Shown in pieces: positions 1 to 8,004 of a stretch of DNA of 40,938 bases. The stretch covers positions 1 to 40,938 of the forward strand of contig CAIZJW010000011.1 in NCBI GenBank assembly GCA_903933385.1, given 5' to 3'. Origin of the DNA: an uncultured Silvanigrella sp. Its GTDB lineage: Bacteria; Bdellovibrionota_B; Oligoflexia; Silvanigrellales; Silvanigrellaceae. Numbering within the stretch: position 1 is the first letter of the stretch; each line of letters opens with the position of its first letter. The position numbers and the translations under genes are program-made. Under the pieces are notes generated by a model. It saw only the letters and a program-made list of their open reading frames with translations, made no database searches and was not told the DNA's origin.

Positions 1-1052
1 GCTAAGAAATCGAAAGCACGCAGCTGCGAGAGAACGCGGCGCACGCCTTGGTGTGTTCCTCTCAAACCTTCTTTTGCGCTCAAATCGCAAAAGTCGGATA
101 AATGCACGGGGCTTGTAACGGTGCACTCGCTCTGAACAAATATACACACTTCCGCTTGCGCGTTTTCGAGGGTGACTCCGTTCGTCCATTCGCGGAACCC
201 GTTGGTTATTCTGATGCGTGTATTCTCTGGTTGGATTGCTTTCGAATAGGTGACAATGCTGCATGGCAAGAGAACATCTGCTTCCAACTGGGGAGTCAAG
301 CGCCAGGCCTTGAGGGGCACGCGTGAAACTTCGAGAGAATCAACAGTCATCTCTTTCCATGTACTGGAGCACCGAGGTGTGCAGAGTAATCTGTACCAGA
401 GAAGGTCTACGGTAGAAACGTAGGCCAATGATCGCCACCAATGGAGGTCAGGGTCCTCGGACTGTGCAGCCTCACCTGATAAGGAGGAGGGGCGCAGTGC
501 TTCGCCATTGCTATCCAATATTTCACACATTGCAGCAGCGGCTGGAAGAGCTGCAAGGGTACAGAGTTCCATAACCGCCTCGGTGTGTCCTGTCCGAGCG
601 AGGAGGCCTCCATCTTGAGCTCGTACTGGAAAAACATGCCCGGGGCTCAGGAAATCGTGATGGGTTGCGTGTCCATCGGCCAAGAGAGCGATGGTGTGCG
701 CACGGTCGCTTGCAGAAATTCCACTCGTTATGTTGTTTCGGGCATCAATAGAGAGCGTGAAACCTGTGTGTGACATGCCGCCTGGCCATTTTGGCGCAGT
801 TGGAATTCCAAGTCTGTCGGCAAGCTCATTGGATACCGAAACACACAAGAGACCGCAGGCTTTTCGAATTGCGACATTCACCAATTCAGCAGTTGCATGC
901 GACGCATGAAACACCAAATCGGCCTCATTTTCTCTGCGCCCGTCGTCACCGACAAGAATTGCCTCGCCGCGCGCAAAGGCTTCAACCGCTCGCATTACCC
1001 GATTTCTCATGGCTCCCAGCTCTCGGGAGTGTGTATTGGCCGATGGTCGCAT
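1..1052 (-). CDS. ribB: 3,4-dihydroxy-2-butanone 4-phosphate synthase with degenerate GTP cyclohydrolase II-like C-terminus (RibBX type), partial
   Basis: The minus-strand frame is open from an ATG at 1052 to the window edge: 350 codons without a stop, so the 3' end lies outside. An AGGAG six bases before the ATG supports the start. Residues 1-200 are clearly RibB, which converts ribulose 5-phosphate to the four-carbon riboflavin precursor. The visible motifs are DDGRRENEADL, then SIDARNN..TSGISASDRA, then FLSPGHVFPVRAQDGG and RTGHTEAVMELC. The remaining ~150 residues align loosely with RibA: QSEC corresponds to the zinc-binding HSEC, and FCDLS to the RCDCG element. One zinc cysteine is therefore replaced by leucine, and the substrate-binding parts are not recognisable. 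This matches the proteobacterial RibBX arrangement (RibB plus a RibA-like domain of unknown role). GTP cyclohydrolase II activity is not expected. No FMN riboswitch is visible upstream (1053-1197). Confidence 0.88.
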   Translation of the reverse strand, partial: MRPSANTHSRELGAMRNRVMRAVEAFARGEAILVGDDGRRENEADLVFHASHATAELVNVAIRKACGLLCVSVSNELADRLGIPTAPKWPGGMSHTGFTLSIDARNNITSGISASDRAHTIALLADGHATHHDFLSPGHVFPVRAQDGGLLARTGHTEAVMELCTLAALPAAAAMCEILDSNGEALRPSSLSGEAAQSEDPDLHWWRSLAYVSTVDLLWYRLLCTPRCSSTWKEMTVDSLEVSRVPLKAWRLTPQLEADVLLPCSIVTYSKAIQPENTRIRITNGFREWTNGVTLENAQAEVCIFVQSECTVTSPVHLSDFCDLSAKEGLRGTHQGVRRVLSQLRAFDFL

Positions 1053-1197
1053 CCTAATCTCCTGCTCTGAGCCCCTGAAATGACACGCTGTTTTAAAGAG
1101 GTCAATGCAAAAGGGTAAAGCCTCGGGGCTGAACCTCCGAAGCTCCTTGTCGTGGTATCGGAACGGTCCGAAATCACAAAACCTCTTAAGGAATATT

Positions 1198-3219
1198 ATG
1201 AAGCGTCAAAAACTTAAATGGCGTTTTCAAAATATTGTATTTTTGAGCTCAGTCTGCCTTGCAGTTTTTGGGCAGGCGTCAGCCGAAGATACAAAAAACA
1301 CGGAGGATATCGCTCTGTCTGCCCGGTCTTTGCCCAAGACTCCGAGCCAATCGCCAGCTCCTCCGGGGATTAAGGGGAGCCTGAAGGATTTCAGGATGCC
1401 TGAAGCCGAACGATTTTGGGAGGTGCATGGTGTGGAACGCTCGGCAGCCCACAAAAGGGCGATAGGCAGGCTCAGCGAACATCTCATTGGCACCTCTCGC
1501 GAGAAAACTGCCGCTTTCAAGTATTGTGACGCGCGAAAAAAGGATGCGGCAAGTGACCCGCGTTCAATTCTGACACCCGATGGTCTCAGTTGCCTCTATT
1601 ACCGCTGGCAAAATCTGCTCCGCGAGCGAAAAGAAGCAGAGAAAAAGGCCCTTGCCGCATCGGGCATCGTTCAGCAAAAAAAGAAGAAAAGTGTCTCTGG
1701 AAAGAAGAAATCTGCGCCTGCAACCGTTGGTATCGCCTCTGCTCGAGATTTTAAAGCGTACGCCGATGTGCCGTATGATGTTGTCCTAAAGCGAGTAGAA
1801 TTCAAAACGGAGAGTGCTGCTCTGCGAGCAGCCAGTTTTGCTCTCGACGATGGGAAAGATTGTTCTTTAACCGCTGCGCGCGCAGCAATTTTGCGCGACT
1901 TGGAAAATTATCTGCCTGCACAGTCTGTTTGGCAGATGATGAATCAGCTTTACACCGTGACCGCTCCGTGTCTGCATCCCGAACACGAAGCATTTGAAGT
2001 CGTTAACTTGCGCATGGCCGTTATGCATCTCGATAGAAAAGAGCTCAACAGGGCAGCCTCACTTTTAGAGGTTGTTCTGCAGGGTAAAGATTTGAAGGAA
2101 GAACACTCGGCCCTGTTTTGGAGAGGTTATCTCGATCACCTGCAAATGCCTGCCTCAACTCTCGCAACGTCATTGGGTATTGCGAGCGACTCTGCAAAAA
2201 CTCGTCCTCGCAATACTTATTGGGATCGATTGATTGAGAAGTACCCACTCACGCTGCATTCTCTCGTCGTCGATCATATGAATGGTGTCGATACCTATGA
2301 GAGGTATGCATCTCGTGCGGCTCCCATGGTATCGATGTACCAAGGTCAGGAATGGAATCTTGAAAATGTATCGCATTTGATGGCCGGGATTTTCATGGTC
2401 AATAAATCGTATCCCCAGCTTGAGAGATTGGCGCGTTTATTCGATGAATCAGGGGATTCACTACCATCATTCGAAATGGCAATGTTTCGTCTGAAGCTTT
2501 TCGAAGCAGCGGGTAATCAACGCGCAATAATTAAGATCATTTGGGCATCTTTGAAAAAACACGGGTCGAATTATTTGTGCGAAGATCTCCTCGAGCTTCT
2601 CTATCCAGTTAAGTTTCGAAATGAGATTGCCGAGCAAGCCTCGTTCATCGATCCGGCACTGATTTTTTCACTCATTCGTCAGGAGAGCAGCTTTAATCCG
2701 CGTGCAACGAGTCCGGTGGGAGCACGTGGTCTCATGCAGGTGATGCCTGGCACGGCCCGTAAAATTGATCGACGGCGCAGTCTTGATTTATATGATCCGA
2801 GCAGTAATATTCGGGTTGGTTCGAAGTATCTTTCAATTTTGCGCAAGCAACACAATGGTGATTATTCCCGTCTCATCGCCTCTTATAACGCCGGTCCGAA
2901 CAACACTAAAAAGTGGGATGCACGCTACAATGGCAACGTTCCTCTTCTGTTTGCGGACATCATTCCGTTCCCAGAAACTCGCCATTATGTCAGTGGTCTT
3001 ATGCGACATATGTATTGGTATAGGGCTCTTGTGTCGCATCTCAAGGAGGCGCCTGGAGCGGTCAAAATTCAATGGTCATGGTCACTCCAAGATGTGATTC
3101 CAAAACCAGAGCAGTTTGGTTTGAGGAAGGGAGAGATTCTTCAAGTCAAGCTAGAACAATTGCCCTGGTTGAACCCTGGCGCTGTGGCCGGCGAGAAAGC
3201 TTCCGCTGAAAATAAATGA
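1198..3219 (+). CDS. slt: Soluble lytic murein transglycosylase (Slt70 family)
   Basis: This 673-residue protein cleaves peptidoglycan glycan strands in the periplasm, leaving 1,6-anhydromuramyl ends. I chose the ATG at 1198 because AAGGA precedes it at 1187-1191 and it gives a clean signal peptide (basic start, then NIVFLSSVCLAVFGQASA). The frame also has an ATG at 1105. The N-terminal ~480 residues are helical, like the Slt U-ring, with a lysine-rich stretch near residues 155-175. The catalytic SLT domain starts near residue 485: SLIRQESSFNP holds the catalytic Glu (about E496), followed by SPVGARGLMQVMPGTA, a SYNAGPNNTKKW segment and ETRHYVSGLMRHMYWY. Length and order fit Slt70. It is divergent from ribB, with ~145 bp between the starts. 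It converges with a lipoprotein gene, and I see no terminator in the 71-bp gap. Confidence 0.93.
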   Translation: MKRQKLKWRFQNIVFLSSVCLAVFGQASAEDTKNTEDIALSARSLPKTPSQSPAPPGIKGSLKDFRMPEAERFWEVHGVERSAAHKRAIGRLSEHLIGTSREKTAAFKYCDARKKDAASDPRSILTPDGLSCLYYRWQNLLRERKEAEKKALAASGIVQQKKKKSVSGKKKSAPATVGIASARDFKAYADVPYDVVLKRVEFKTESAALRAASFALDDGKDCSLTAARAAILRDLENYLPAQSVWQMMNQLYTVTAPCLHPEHEAFEVVNLRMAVMHLDRKELNRAASLLEVVLQGKDLKEEHSALFWRGYLDHLQMPASTLATSLGIASDSAKTRPRNTYWDRLIEKYPLTLHSLVVDHMNGVDTYERYASRAAPMVSMYQGQEWNLENVSHLMAGIFMVNKSYPQLERLARLFDESGDSLPSFEMAMFRLKLFEAAGNQRAIIKIIWASLKKHGSNYLCEDLLELLYPVKFRNEIAEQASFIDPALIFSLIRQESSFNPRATSPVGARGLMQVMPGTARKIDRRRSLDLYDPSSNIRVGSKYLSILRKQHNGDYSRLIASYNAGPNNTKKWDARYNGNVPLLFADIIPFPETRHYVSGLMRHMYWYRALVSHLKEAPGAVKIQWSWSLQDVIPKPEQFGLRKGEILQVKLEQLPWLNPGAVAGEKASAENK

Positions 3220-3290
3220 TATTGTATCTGAAAATAAATCAATAAATCTGCATAAAAGCGCGATTTTAAAAAATTGTATTCTAAAAAAAA
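3220..3290. other. A/T-rich convergent gap with a 12-bp direct repeat
   Basis: This 71-bp gap lies between the convergent transglycosylase and lipoprotein genes. CTGAAAATAAAT occurs at 3206-3217 (inside the gene end) and again at 3228-3239. I found no convincing hairpin terminator for either strand. Confidence 0.5.
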
Positions 3291-4028
3291 TCAGTTCTCT
3301 TGAGGGAAAAACGAAGACGATTGAGCTGAAAGTGTTTGGGTCGGTAGAATAAACACCCAATCATTGCGTGCCTTGCGGTTGTCATCGAGAAGTCGCGCCA
3401 TACAGACGCGCGGAGCGAGCTCAACTGGAACGGCTTCATTCATCACATAACTAATTTGACTTTTTCCGAGATGAAATCCTTCGAATGAAACGTCCAGGGA
3501 ACCTTCGCGTTCGTTGCAATGGACGATTCCTTGGTTCGCTGGCGGAATAAGTGCATCTCCGTTCGGTGTAGCTAAAATCACCCGAATTTGACCGCCCCTG
3601 ACAAAAGCGTCTTTTCCGCCAGGATTGAGAGTGATCTGACCAACCGGACGTATCTCGAGCTTGCAGAGGCCGCTTTGAGCACTTCCTTTGACAATGAATG
3701 CGCGGGCATAGTTCGACCAACTGCCATCGACCCAGGCCGATTCACCGCTATTTTGAGCTAACTTTCGTGGTGGCAGAGACTCACATGGGAGCAAATCTTC
3801 CCTTGAGAGTAGCAAAGAGGCCGCAGACAGCTGTGCATTCCCTGATATTGTTGCGGCCTGAGTTTGGCTCGGTGCTGAAAATTTATCGTTTGTTTGCCTC
3901 GCAGCTAAGGCTCGATACGATTCAAGCCTTCCGCGTTGGGTTCCTCCCTGACAGGCGTTGAGAAGCACAGCACCCAAGAGAATGCTTGCGTCACGTGTCC
4001 ATCGAGTTTTTCCAACAAGCTTTACCAA
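3291..4028 (-). CDS. Putative lipoprotein of unknown function
   Basis: This product of about 245 residues has a lipoprotein signal: a basic start (MVKLVGKTRWTR), a short hydrophobic stretch (ASILLGAVL) and the lipobox LNAC, with the acylated cysteine near residue 26. I place the start at the TTG at 4028 because GGAGG lies five bases upstream and this gives a normal signal length. The same frame extends to a GTG at 4070 with no good ribosome site. No known domain was recognised. The body holds scattered cysteines (PCES, GLCKLE, IVHCNE, VCMAR) that could form disulfides after export. It follows trmFO on the same strand with a 56-bp gap, so the two are probably cotranscribed. Function cannot be inferred from context. 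Confidence 0.72.
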   Translation of the reverse strand: MVKLVGKTRWTRDASILLGAVLLNACQGGTQRGRLESYRALAARQTNDKFSAPSQTQAATISGNAQLSAASLLLSREDLLPCESLPPRKLAQNSGESAWVDGSWSNYARAFIVKGSAQSGLCKLEIRPVGQITLNPGGKDAFVRGGQIRVILATPNGDALIPPANQGIVHCNEREGSLDVSFEGFHLGKSQISYVMNEAVPVELAPRVCMARLLDDNRKARNDWVFILPTQTLSAQSSSFFPQEN

Positions 4029-4084
4029 TGCGTCCTCCACCTTGTCGAAGGTATCGGCGCAAAAAGACACGACTCAAGTGCCTG

Positions 4085-5536
4085 TCAAAGGCCAGTGCGT
4101 GTTTTCCAAGACCCGAAAAGCTCCTCAGCACGAATTGCAAGCATCGAGCGTTTTAGGCTTTTGTCGAGTTTTTTTCGCTGGCGTGCAAGCGCAAGTTCAG
4201 GAGATAATTTTTCTTGAGCATCCAGAAATTCTGAACTCATTTCGCTGAATAAACCCCAATGTATATTCATGGGCGAAAAATGTTTTGCTTCAGAATCTCG
4301 GAGGTGTGCGACGAGGCAGCCAAGCGACGTGTCGACGGGGGGAAGTTCGAGCACGCTTTCTCTTGTCAGTTTTTGACCAATCACATGACCAATGAGTAGT
4401 CCCATGGCGGCACTTTCTACATAACCTTCGACTCCGGAAATTTGCCCCGCAAGCCAGACTCCGGGAAGGGATTGAAGAGATAAATCGATTTTGTTGATGA
4501 GTTTAGGTGAAATTAAATAGGTATTTCGATGCATGCTGCCCATGCGATGAAATTCAGCGTTGGCCATGCCAGGCAACAAACGAAAAATGCGTTTTTGTTC
4601 AGGCCATTTGAGGCGCGTTTGGAAGCCCACCATGTTGTAAGCACCGTCTCCGATTTTTTCGCGGCGCAATTGAACGGCTGCATAGGGGCGCCGACCTGTG
4701 CGGGGATCGTCAAGCCCCATAGGTTTCATAGGTCCAAATGACAACGTCTTTGGGCCGCTTTCGGCAAGTACCTCGATAGGCTGGCAACCATTGAAAAAGC
4801 GCGGCTCTTCAAAATTGTGATAAGGCACCTTTTCGCCGGCCTTAAGCTCTTCGACAAAGGCGAAATATTCTTCTTTGTTAAGTGGAAGATTGAGATAATG
4901 ACCAGTCTCTTGGCTATTTTCATCATTATTCTCTTCGCTGCTTTGTAAAGAAACATCGTTTTGTGTTGTGCGTGTTTTGCGATTTGCGAAAAACGCGACG
5001 TCATAATCAATAGTCTCGCCATCGACAATCGGGGCAATTGCATCGTAGAAATAAAGAGCATCAGAGCCAGTTACAGTGCGCAAATTCTCAGCTAAACCAC
5101 TTGCTGTGAGAGGGCCTGTGGCAATCACTGTGGCCGCAACTCCGAATTCAGACAGCTCGCCGAGAGACTGAATTTGTTTCTCGATCACAGTGATCTTTGG
5201 ATGAGCGCGTAGAGTTGCCGTGATGAAGCCTGAAAAGAGTTCACGATCAACAGCCAATGCCTCTCCCGCGGGAACTTCACTTTGCCTTGAAGCTTTCATA
5301 GTAATGCTGCCGAGAGCGTCCATTTCTGTTTTCAACAAACCTGCTGGATTCAGACGACTCTTACTCTTGAGACTATTTGAGCAAACGAGTTCTGCAAAAT
5401 GGTGAGGCTCCGATTGAGCGGGTGTGGGTGTCGATGACTTCATCTCAATAAGAAGAACATCAAGTTGATAGGTGTTAGCTAGTGTCCAGGCGGCTTCCGA
5501 ACCAGCCAAACCAGCGCCAATAACAGCAACTTTCAT
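4085..5536 (-). CDS. trmFO: Methylenetetrahydrofolate--tRNA-(uracil-5-)-methyltransferase TrmFO
   Basis: This is the FAD- and folate-dependent enzyme that makes 5-methyluridine at position 54 in the T-loop of tRNAs. The 483-residue protein begins MKVAVIGAGLAGSEAAW, an FAD-binding dinucleotide fold. It continues with the family motifs ELVCSNSLKS near residue 50, ATGPLTASGLA, YFYDAIAPIV, LNLPLNKEEY, a PIEVLAESGP segment, GPMKPMGL and AGQISGVEGYVESAAMG near the FAD site. The start at 5536 has GAGGGA upstream; 14 further codons lie in frame ahead of it. A hydrophilic insertion of about 20 residues (around TQNDVSLQSSEENNDENS) sits just before LNLPLNKEEY, making the protein slightly longer than usual. 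TrmFO replaces the SAM-dependent TrmA in many Gram-positives and delta-type Proteobacteria. Confidence 0.96.
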   Translation of the reverse strand: MKVAVIGAGLAGSEAAWTLANTYQLDVLLIEMKSSTPTPAQSEPHHFAELVCSNSLKSKSRLNPAGLLKTEMDALGSITMKASRQSEVPAGEALAVDRELFSGFITATLRAHPKITVIEKQIQSLGELSEFGVAATVIATGPLTASGLAENLRTVTGSDALYFYDAIAPIVDGETIDYDVAFFANRKTRTTQNDVSLQSSEENNDENSQETGHYLNLPLNKEEYFAFVEELKAGEKVPYHNFEEPRFFNGCQPIEVLAESGPKTLSFGPMKPMGLDDPRTGRRPYAAVQLRREKIGDGAYNMVGFQTRLKWPEQKRIFRLLPGMANAEFHRMGSMHRNTYLISPKLINKIDLSLQSLPGVWLAGQISGVEGYVESAAMGLLIGHVIGQKLTRESVLELPPVDTSLGCLVAHLRDSEAKHFSPMNIHWGLFSEMSSEFLDAQEKLSPELALARQRKKLDKSLKRSMLAIRAEELFGSWKTRTGL

Positions 5537-5600
5537 GGAAAATCCCTCAAAAATCAACAGATCCTGGATTTGTTGCACACCAGAATCGTTTTGTCATGCA

Positions 5601-5631
5601 AAAGAAAAAACCACGCGGGCTGCGTGGTTTT
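5601..5631 (-). terminator. Rho-independent terminator, potentially bidirectional
   Basis: A perfect 8-bp stem, AACCACGC/GCGTGGTT (5609-5616 with 5622-5629), closes a 5-nt loop. An A-run at 5601-5610 gives a U-tract for minus-strand transcripts, and five T's flank the other side. It lies just downstream of the SH3 lipoprotein gene (minus), which it should terminate, and upstream of trmFO. Confidence 0.87.
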
Positions 5632-5673
5632 TAACTGCTCGATGAACTTTATTCTTGCTTCAGTTGAACTGCT

Positions 5674-6534
5674 TTAAGGGCACTCGAGGTTTGATGTTTC
5701 CACGTAGCAGTTGAGCTCAGGCGACCAGCGCATCAGAGCCGGACGATGCATAAAGAAGGGCCCCCAGCCAAGTCGAATGGTTTCCGGCTTTGAGTAGCAC
5801 GCGACCTGGTCGGTTGTCACAAGAGTTAGGTCGTCATCAACCACAGGCATCCCATTATACACTCGATCAGGAACTTTCAGCCAACAGTTCTGATTGCTCT
5901 TGTTGACCCTACAGGCAACAGTGTCCCTGAATTTACTGCAATCGCGAGAAATTCCTGGAGAGCGTGAACCGGGCGCAGCATTTGCAGGAGGTGTGCCGTT
6001 GCCCCGGGTTGTGAGGAACTGACGTCCCATGTAGCCCACTTTTCCTTTGTAACGGACCTTGGCCCAATCAGGACCTGCGTTGCCCAAATTGCAAACTTCT
6101 TCGCCTTCGTTTGCACCATCGAGAACTGCTCCAGATGTATTCGGTTGCTCACGTAACTTCAAACCAGTTGTCGTACCCGAAACGAACATTGAAATGCACT
6201 CACCACCGCCAGAGGCCGCAGCGTTATTTAATTCGTTGTAGAGTTCCATGGGCCAAGAGGGTTGCAGACACAGCGATGGATCGGCGCTTGCGTATTTGGT
6301 TTTGCATGCATCGACAAGGCTTTGCGGGAAGCCTCCTTGCGGTGCGCATTTGGTTTTCACTTCATCACACTGAATCGCCGGTTGAGCCGCTGCGGGGCTC
6401 TGAAGTGGTGCGGGTGCAACTGGAGCGGGCTCATCGGGTTGCTCAAGCGGTTGGCAACCTAGAAGCGACGTTGTGCCTGCAAGGGCGGCAAGTCCTGCAA
6501 CAATGAACGATGAACGAACGGAGTCTAGAAACAT
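5674..6534 (-). CDS. SH3-domain lipoprotein
   Basis: This 286-residue exported protein has a lipoprotein signal (hydrophobic stretch, then SLLGC with Cys near residue 27) followed by a Pro/Ala-rich linker (EQPDEPAPVAPAPLQSP). A bacterial SH3 (SH3_3-like) domain follows in the middle: GLKLREQPNTSGAVL ... VCNLGNAGPDWAKVRYKG ... VGYMGRQFL. Such domains often bind peptidoglycan or its peptides, so a role at the cell wall is likely (inference). The C-terminal part has several cysteines (ISRDCSKF, VACRVNKSNQNC, LNCYVETSNLEC) that may form disulfides. The ATG at 6534 is preceded by GGGAGGAC. The frame extends 63 codons further upstream, but that part is basic and lacks a signal. It appears monocistronic, with a terminator at 5601-5631. 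Confidence 0.82.
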   Translation of the reverse strand: MFLDSVRSSFIVAGLAALAGTTSLLGCQPLEQPDEPAPVAPAPLQSPAAAQPAIQCDEVKTKCAPQGGFPQSLVDACKTKYASADPSLCLQPSWPMELYNELNNAAASGGGECISMFVSGTTTGLKLREQPNTSGAVLDGANEGEEVCNLGNAGPDWAKVRYKGKVGYMGRQFLTTRGNGTPPANAAPGSRSPGISRDCSKFRDTVACRVNKSNQNCWLKVPDRVYNGMPVVDDDLTLVTTDQVACYSKPETIRLGWGPFFMHRPALMRWSPELNCYVETSNLECP

Positions 6535-6630
6535 GACGATGTCCTCCCTGGACGTACGTATACGAACGGGGTATCGGCAGGTGTGTGTGACACTTGAGAT
6601 AAAGTTATTTGATTGACGAAAGTTTGACTG

Positions 6631-6663
6631 AAAAAAAAGTACCACCTCGTTGCGAGATGGTAC
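6631..6663 (-). terminator. Strong minus-strand rho-independent terminator
   Basis: An 11-bp stem with one mismatch (GTACCACCTCG at 6639-6649 with CGAGATGGTAC at 6653-6663) closes a TTG loop. It is followed, reading the minus strand, by eight U's (complement of 6631-6638). No minus-strand protein gene lies upstream of it, because hldD (from 6873) is on the plus strand. It must therefore end a short non-coding or antisense transcript. Confidence 0.8.
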
Positions 6664-6790
6664 ACAAGGAAGAACAGACCATGTCCGACAACGTAATCTT
6701 TTTCGCTGGGCGAATCCGACCACATTGCCCTTTGGGCACCGCGAATTTCGTTTCGTTGCAGCATGGGGTCAAGGTGCTGGTGTGTTGTGG
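6631..6790 (-). ncRNA. Candidate structured small RNA (novel)
   Basis: The minus strand upstream of the terminator folds into nested pairs. GACC..ATG (6762-6770) pairs with CATGGTC (6677-6683), CAACG (6754-6758) with CGTTG (6689-6693), and TTCGC (6741-6745) with GCGAA (6702-6706). The apical hairpin is GCCC-AAA-GGGC (6727-6737). This gives an irregular rod of about 94 nt followed by the terminator hairpin. The 5' end is a guess; no good promoter was identified. It does not carry the SRP RNA apical motif and is too short for typical 6S RNA. The plus strand here holds a 37-codon frame (6681-6794) that could be an alternative explanation. Confidence 0.4.
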
Positions 6791-6872
6791 ATAGTGAATT
6801 CACAATTGGATGTATTAATGCAATTGTTTATTGGGTATCGGAAGAATCCCGTGGCCTGAAAAGGAGATAGAG

Positions 6873-7991
6873 GTGAACAAGCGTCCTTACGTTGTTGTCA
6901 CTGGCGCGCATGGTTTTATTGGTAATCACATCCTCGAAAAGATGCTGATGACCGACCTCGAAACGCTGAAGGGAAACGAACCTTCGGAATCGGCGGAGGC
7001 CGGCCGGCCACGCACGGCACAAGTGAGGTTTTCACAGCAAACGCGCCTCCCTGCGACCGTATTTGACGTTTGGGCGGTTGACCTCCCAGAGAGTTCCACG
7101 CGCAGCACGGCCCATCGTTTCGCCCAATCGAGCCGAGTGAAAATTATTTTCCAGCGCGACCTTTTGCCAGCCCTGAAGAACGCTTCACATCCGCCCTTGG
7201 CAATTATCCACAATGGTGCTTGCTCATCGACGGTTGAACGTGATCCAGCGGTTTTCGCTGAACTCAATGTGGGTTCTTCACAAGGTCTCTGGACGTATTG
7301 TGCCGAAAATAATGTCCCATTCATCTACGCTTCGAGCGCAGCGGTTTACGGAGATGGAAGCAAGGGATTCTCGGACTCGCCAAATGAGTCAGGTTCTTTT
7401 AGCCCACTGAATCTTTATGGCAAGTCTAAGCTCGACTTTGATCTCTGGGCTATGGAACAAAAAAGCACTCCACCTCTGTGGTTTGGTCTGCGTTACTTTA
7501 ATGTTTATGGTCCGTTCGAAAACCACAAAGGTGGGCAGGCGAGTATGGCGTTTCATGGCTATCAACAAGCCACTCGCACTGGTTGCATTCGCCTTTTCAA
7601 AAGCAACACATCGGAATACACAGATGGAAATCAGGTGAGAGATTTTGTTTATGTGAAAGACATCGTCAAAGTTACGATGCATTTATTGGGTCTTGCCTTG
7701 CGAGGCGAAGCCCCCGCATTTCAGGCAGGGACGCAAAACGGCTGTTTTGTGAATGTAGGCACTGGTGAAACGCGCAGCTGGAATGATCTTGCCGCCGCGA
7801 TTTTTGATGCGCTTTCTCTGCCGCGACGAATTGAGTATATTACAATTCCAGAGAATATTTCGGGTCAATATCAGAACTACACATGCGCCGATCTCTCAGC
7901 TCTGAGAGGCTTGGGCTATCGGCAGCCACTCACACCTTTGAATCAAGGTGTGAGAGAGTATGTGCAAAGATATTTGATGCGTGGCCTTTGA
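6873..7991 (+). CDS. hldD: ADP-L-glycero-D-manno-heptose 6-epimerase-like SDR protein
   Basis: This 372-residue extended short-chain dehydrogenase/reductase probably epimerises ADP-D-glycero-manno-heptose to the L-form used in the lipopolysaccharide inner core. The GTG start at 6873 follows an excellent AAGGAGAT. Visible motifs are the Rossmann loop GAHGFIGNHI (about residues 11-20), the active-site ASSAAVYGDG, the catalytic Y-x3-K in NLYGKSK, YFNVYGPFENHKG, and the HldD-like DGNQVRDFVYVKD. About 35 extra residues (around LKGNEPSESAEAGRPRTAQ) lie between the NAD loop and the second strand, so it is longer than typical HldD (~310 residues). A related nucleotide-sugar epimerase is possible, but the GNQVRDFVYVKD and YGPFENHKG strings favour HldD. 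The next gene starts 13 bp after its stop. Confidence 0.82.
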   Translation: MNKRPYVVVTGAHGFIGNHILEKMLMTDLETLKGNEPSESAEAGRPRTAQVRFSQQTRLPATVFDVWAVDLPESSTRSTAHRFAQSSRVKIIFQRDLLPALKNASHPPLAIIHNGACSSTVERDPAVFAELNVGSSQGLWTYCAENNVPFIYASSAAVYGDGSKGFSDSPNESGSFSPLNLYGKSKLDFDLWAMEQKSTPPLWFGLRYFNVYGPFENHKGGQASMAFHGYQQATRTGCIRLFKSNTSEYTDGNQVRDFVYVKDIVKVTMHLLGLALRGEAPAFQAGTQNGCFVNVGTGETRSWNDLAAAIFDALSLPRRIEYITIPENISGQYQNYTCADLSALRGLGYRQPLTPLNQGVREYVQRYLMRGL

Positions 7992-8004
7992 GGAGCAAAC
8001 TGGA

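Larger units (their letters stand above)
6535..6872. other. Divergent intergenic region between SH3 lipoprotein and hldD-like gene
   Basis: This stretch of about 338 bp separates the minus-strand lipoprotein from the plus-strand epimerase. It holds the terminator and candidate RNA described separately, and the 10-bp palindrome GTGAATTCAC at about 6794-6803. The palindrome lies in the part expected to contain the epimerase promoter. I could not assign clear -35/-10 boxes. Confidence 0.5.

Noticed and set aside
102-1057. Several small plus-strand frames opposite the left-end gene
   Set aside because: All are shadows of the continuous 350-codon minus-strand RibB frame, which shows clear family motifs.
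1053-1197. FMN riboswitch upstream of ribB
   Set aside because: The conserved FMN-aptamer strings are absent on the minus strand of this gap.
6681-6794. 37-codon plus-strand frame (starts MSDNVIFFAGRIRPH) with AAGGAAG upstream
   Set aside because: It lies opposite the nested stems and terminator of the candidate small RNA, is very short and matches no family I know; its ribosome site is only fair. Kept as an alternative explanation, not as a gene.
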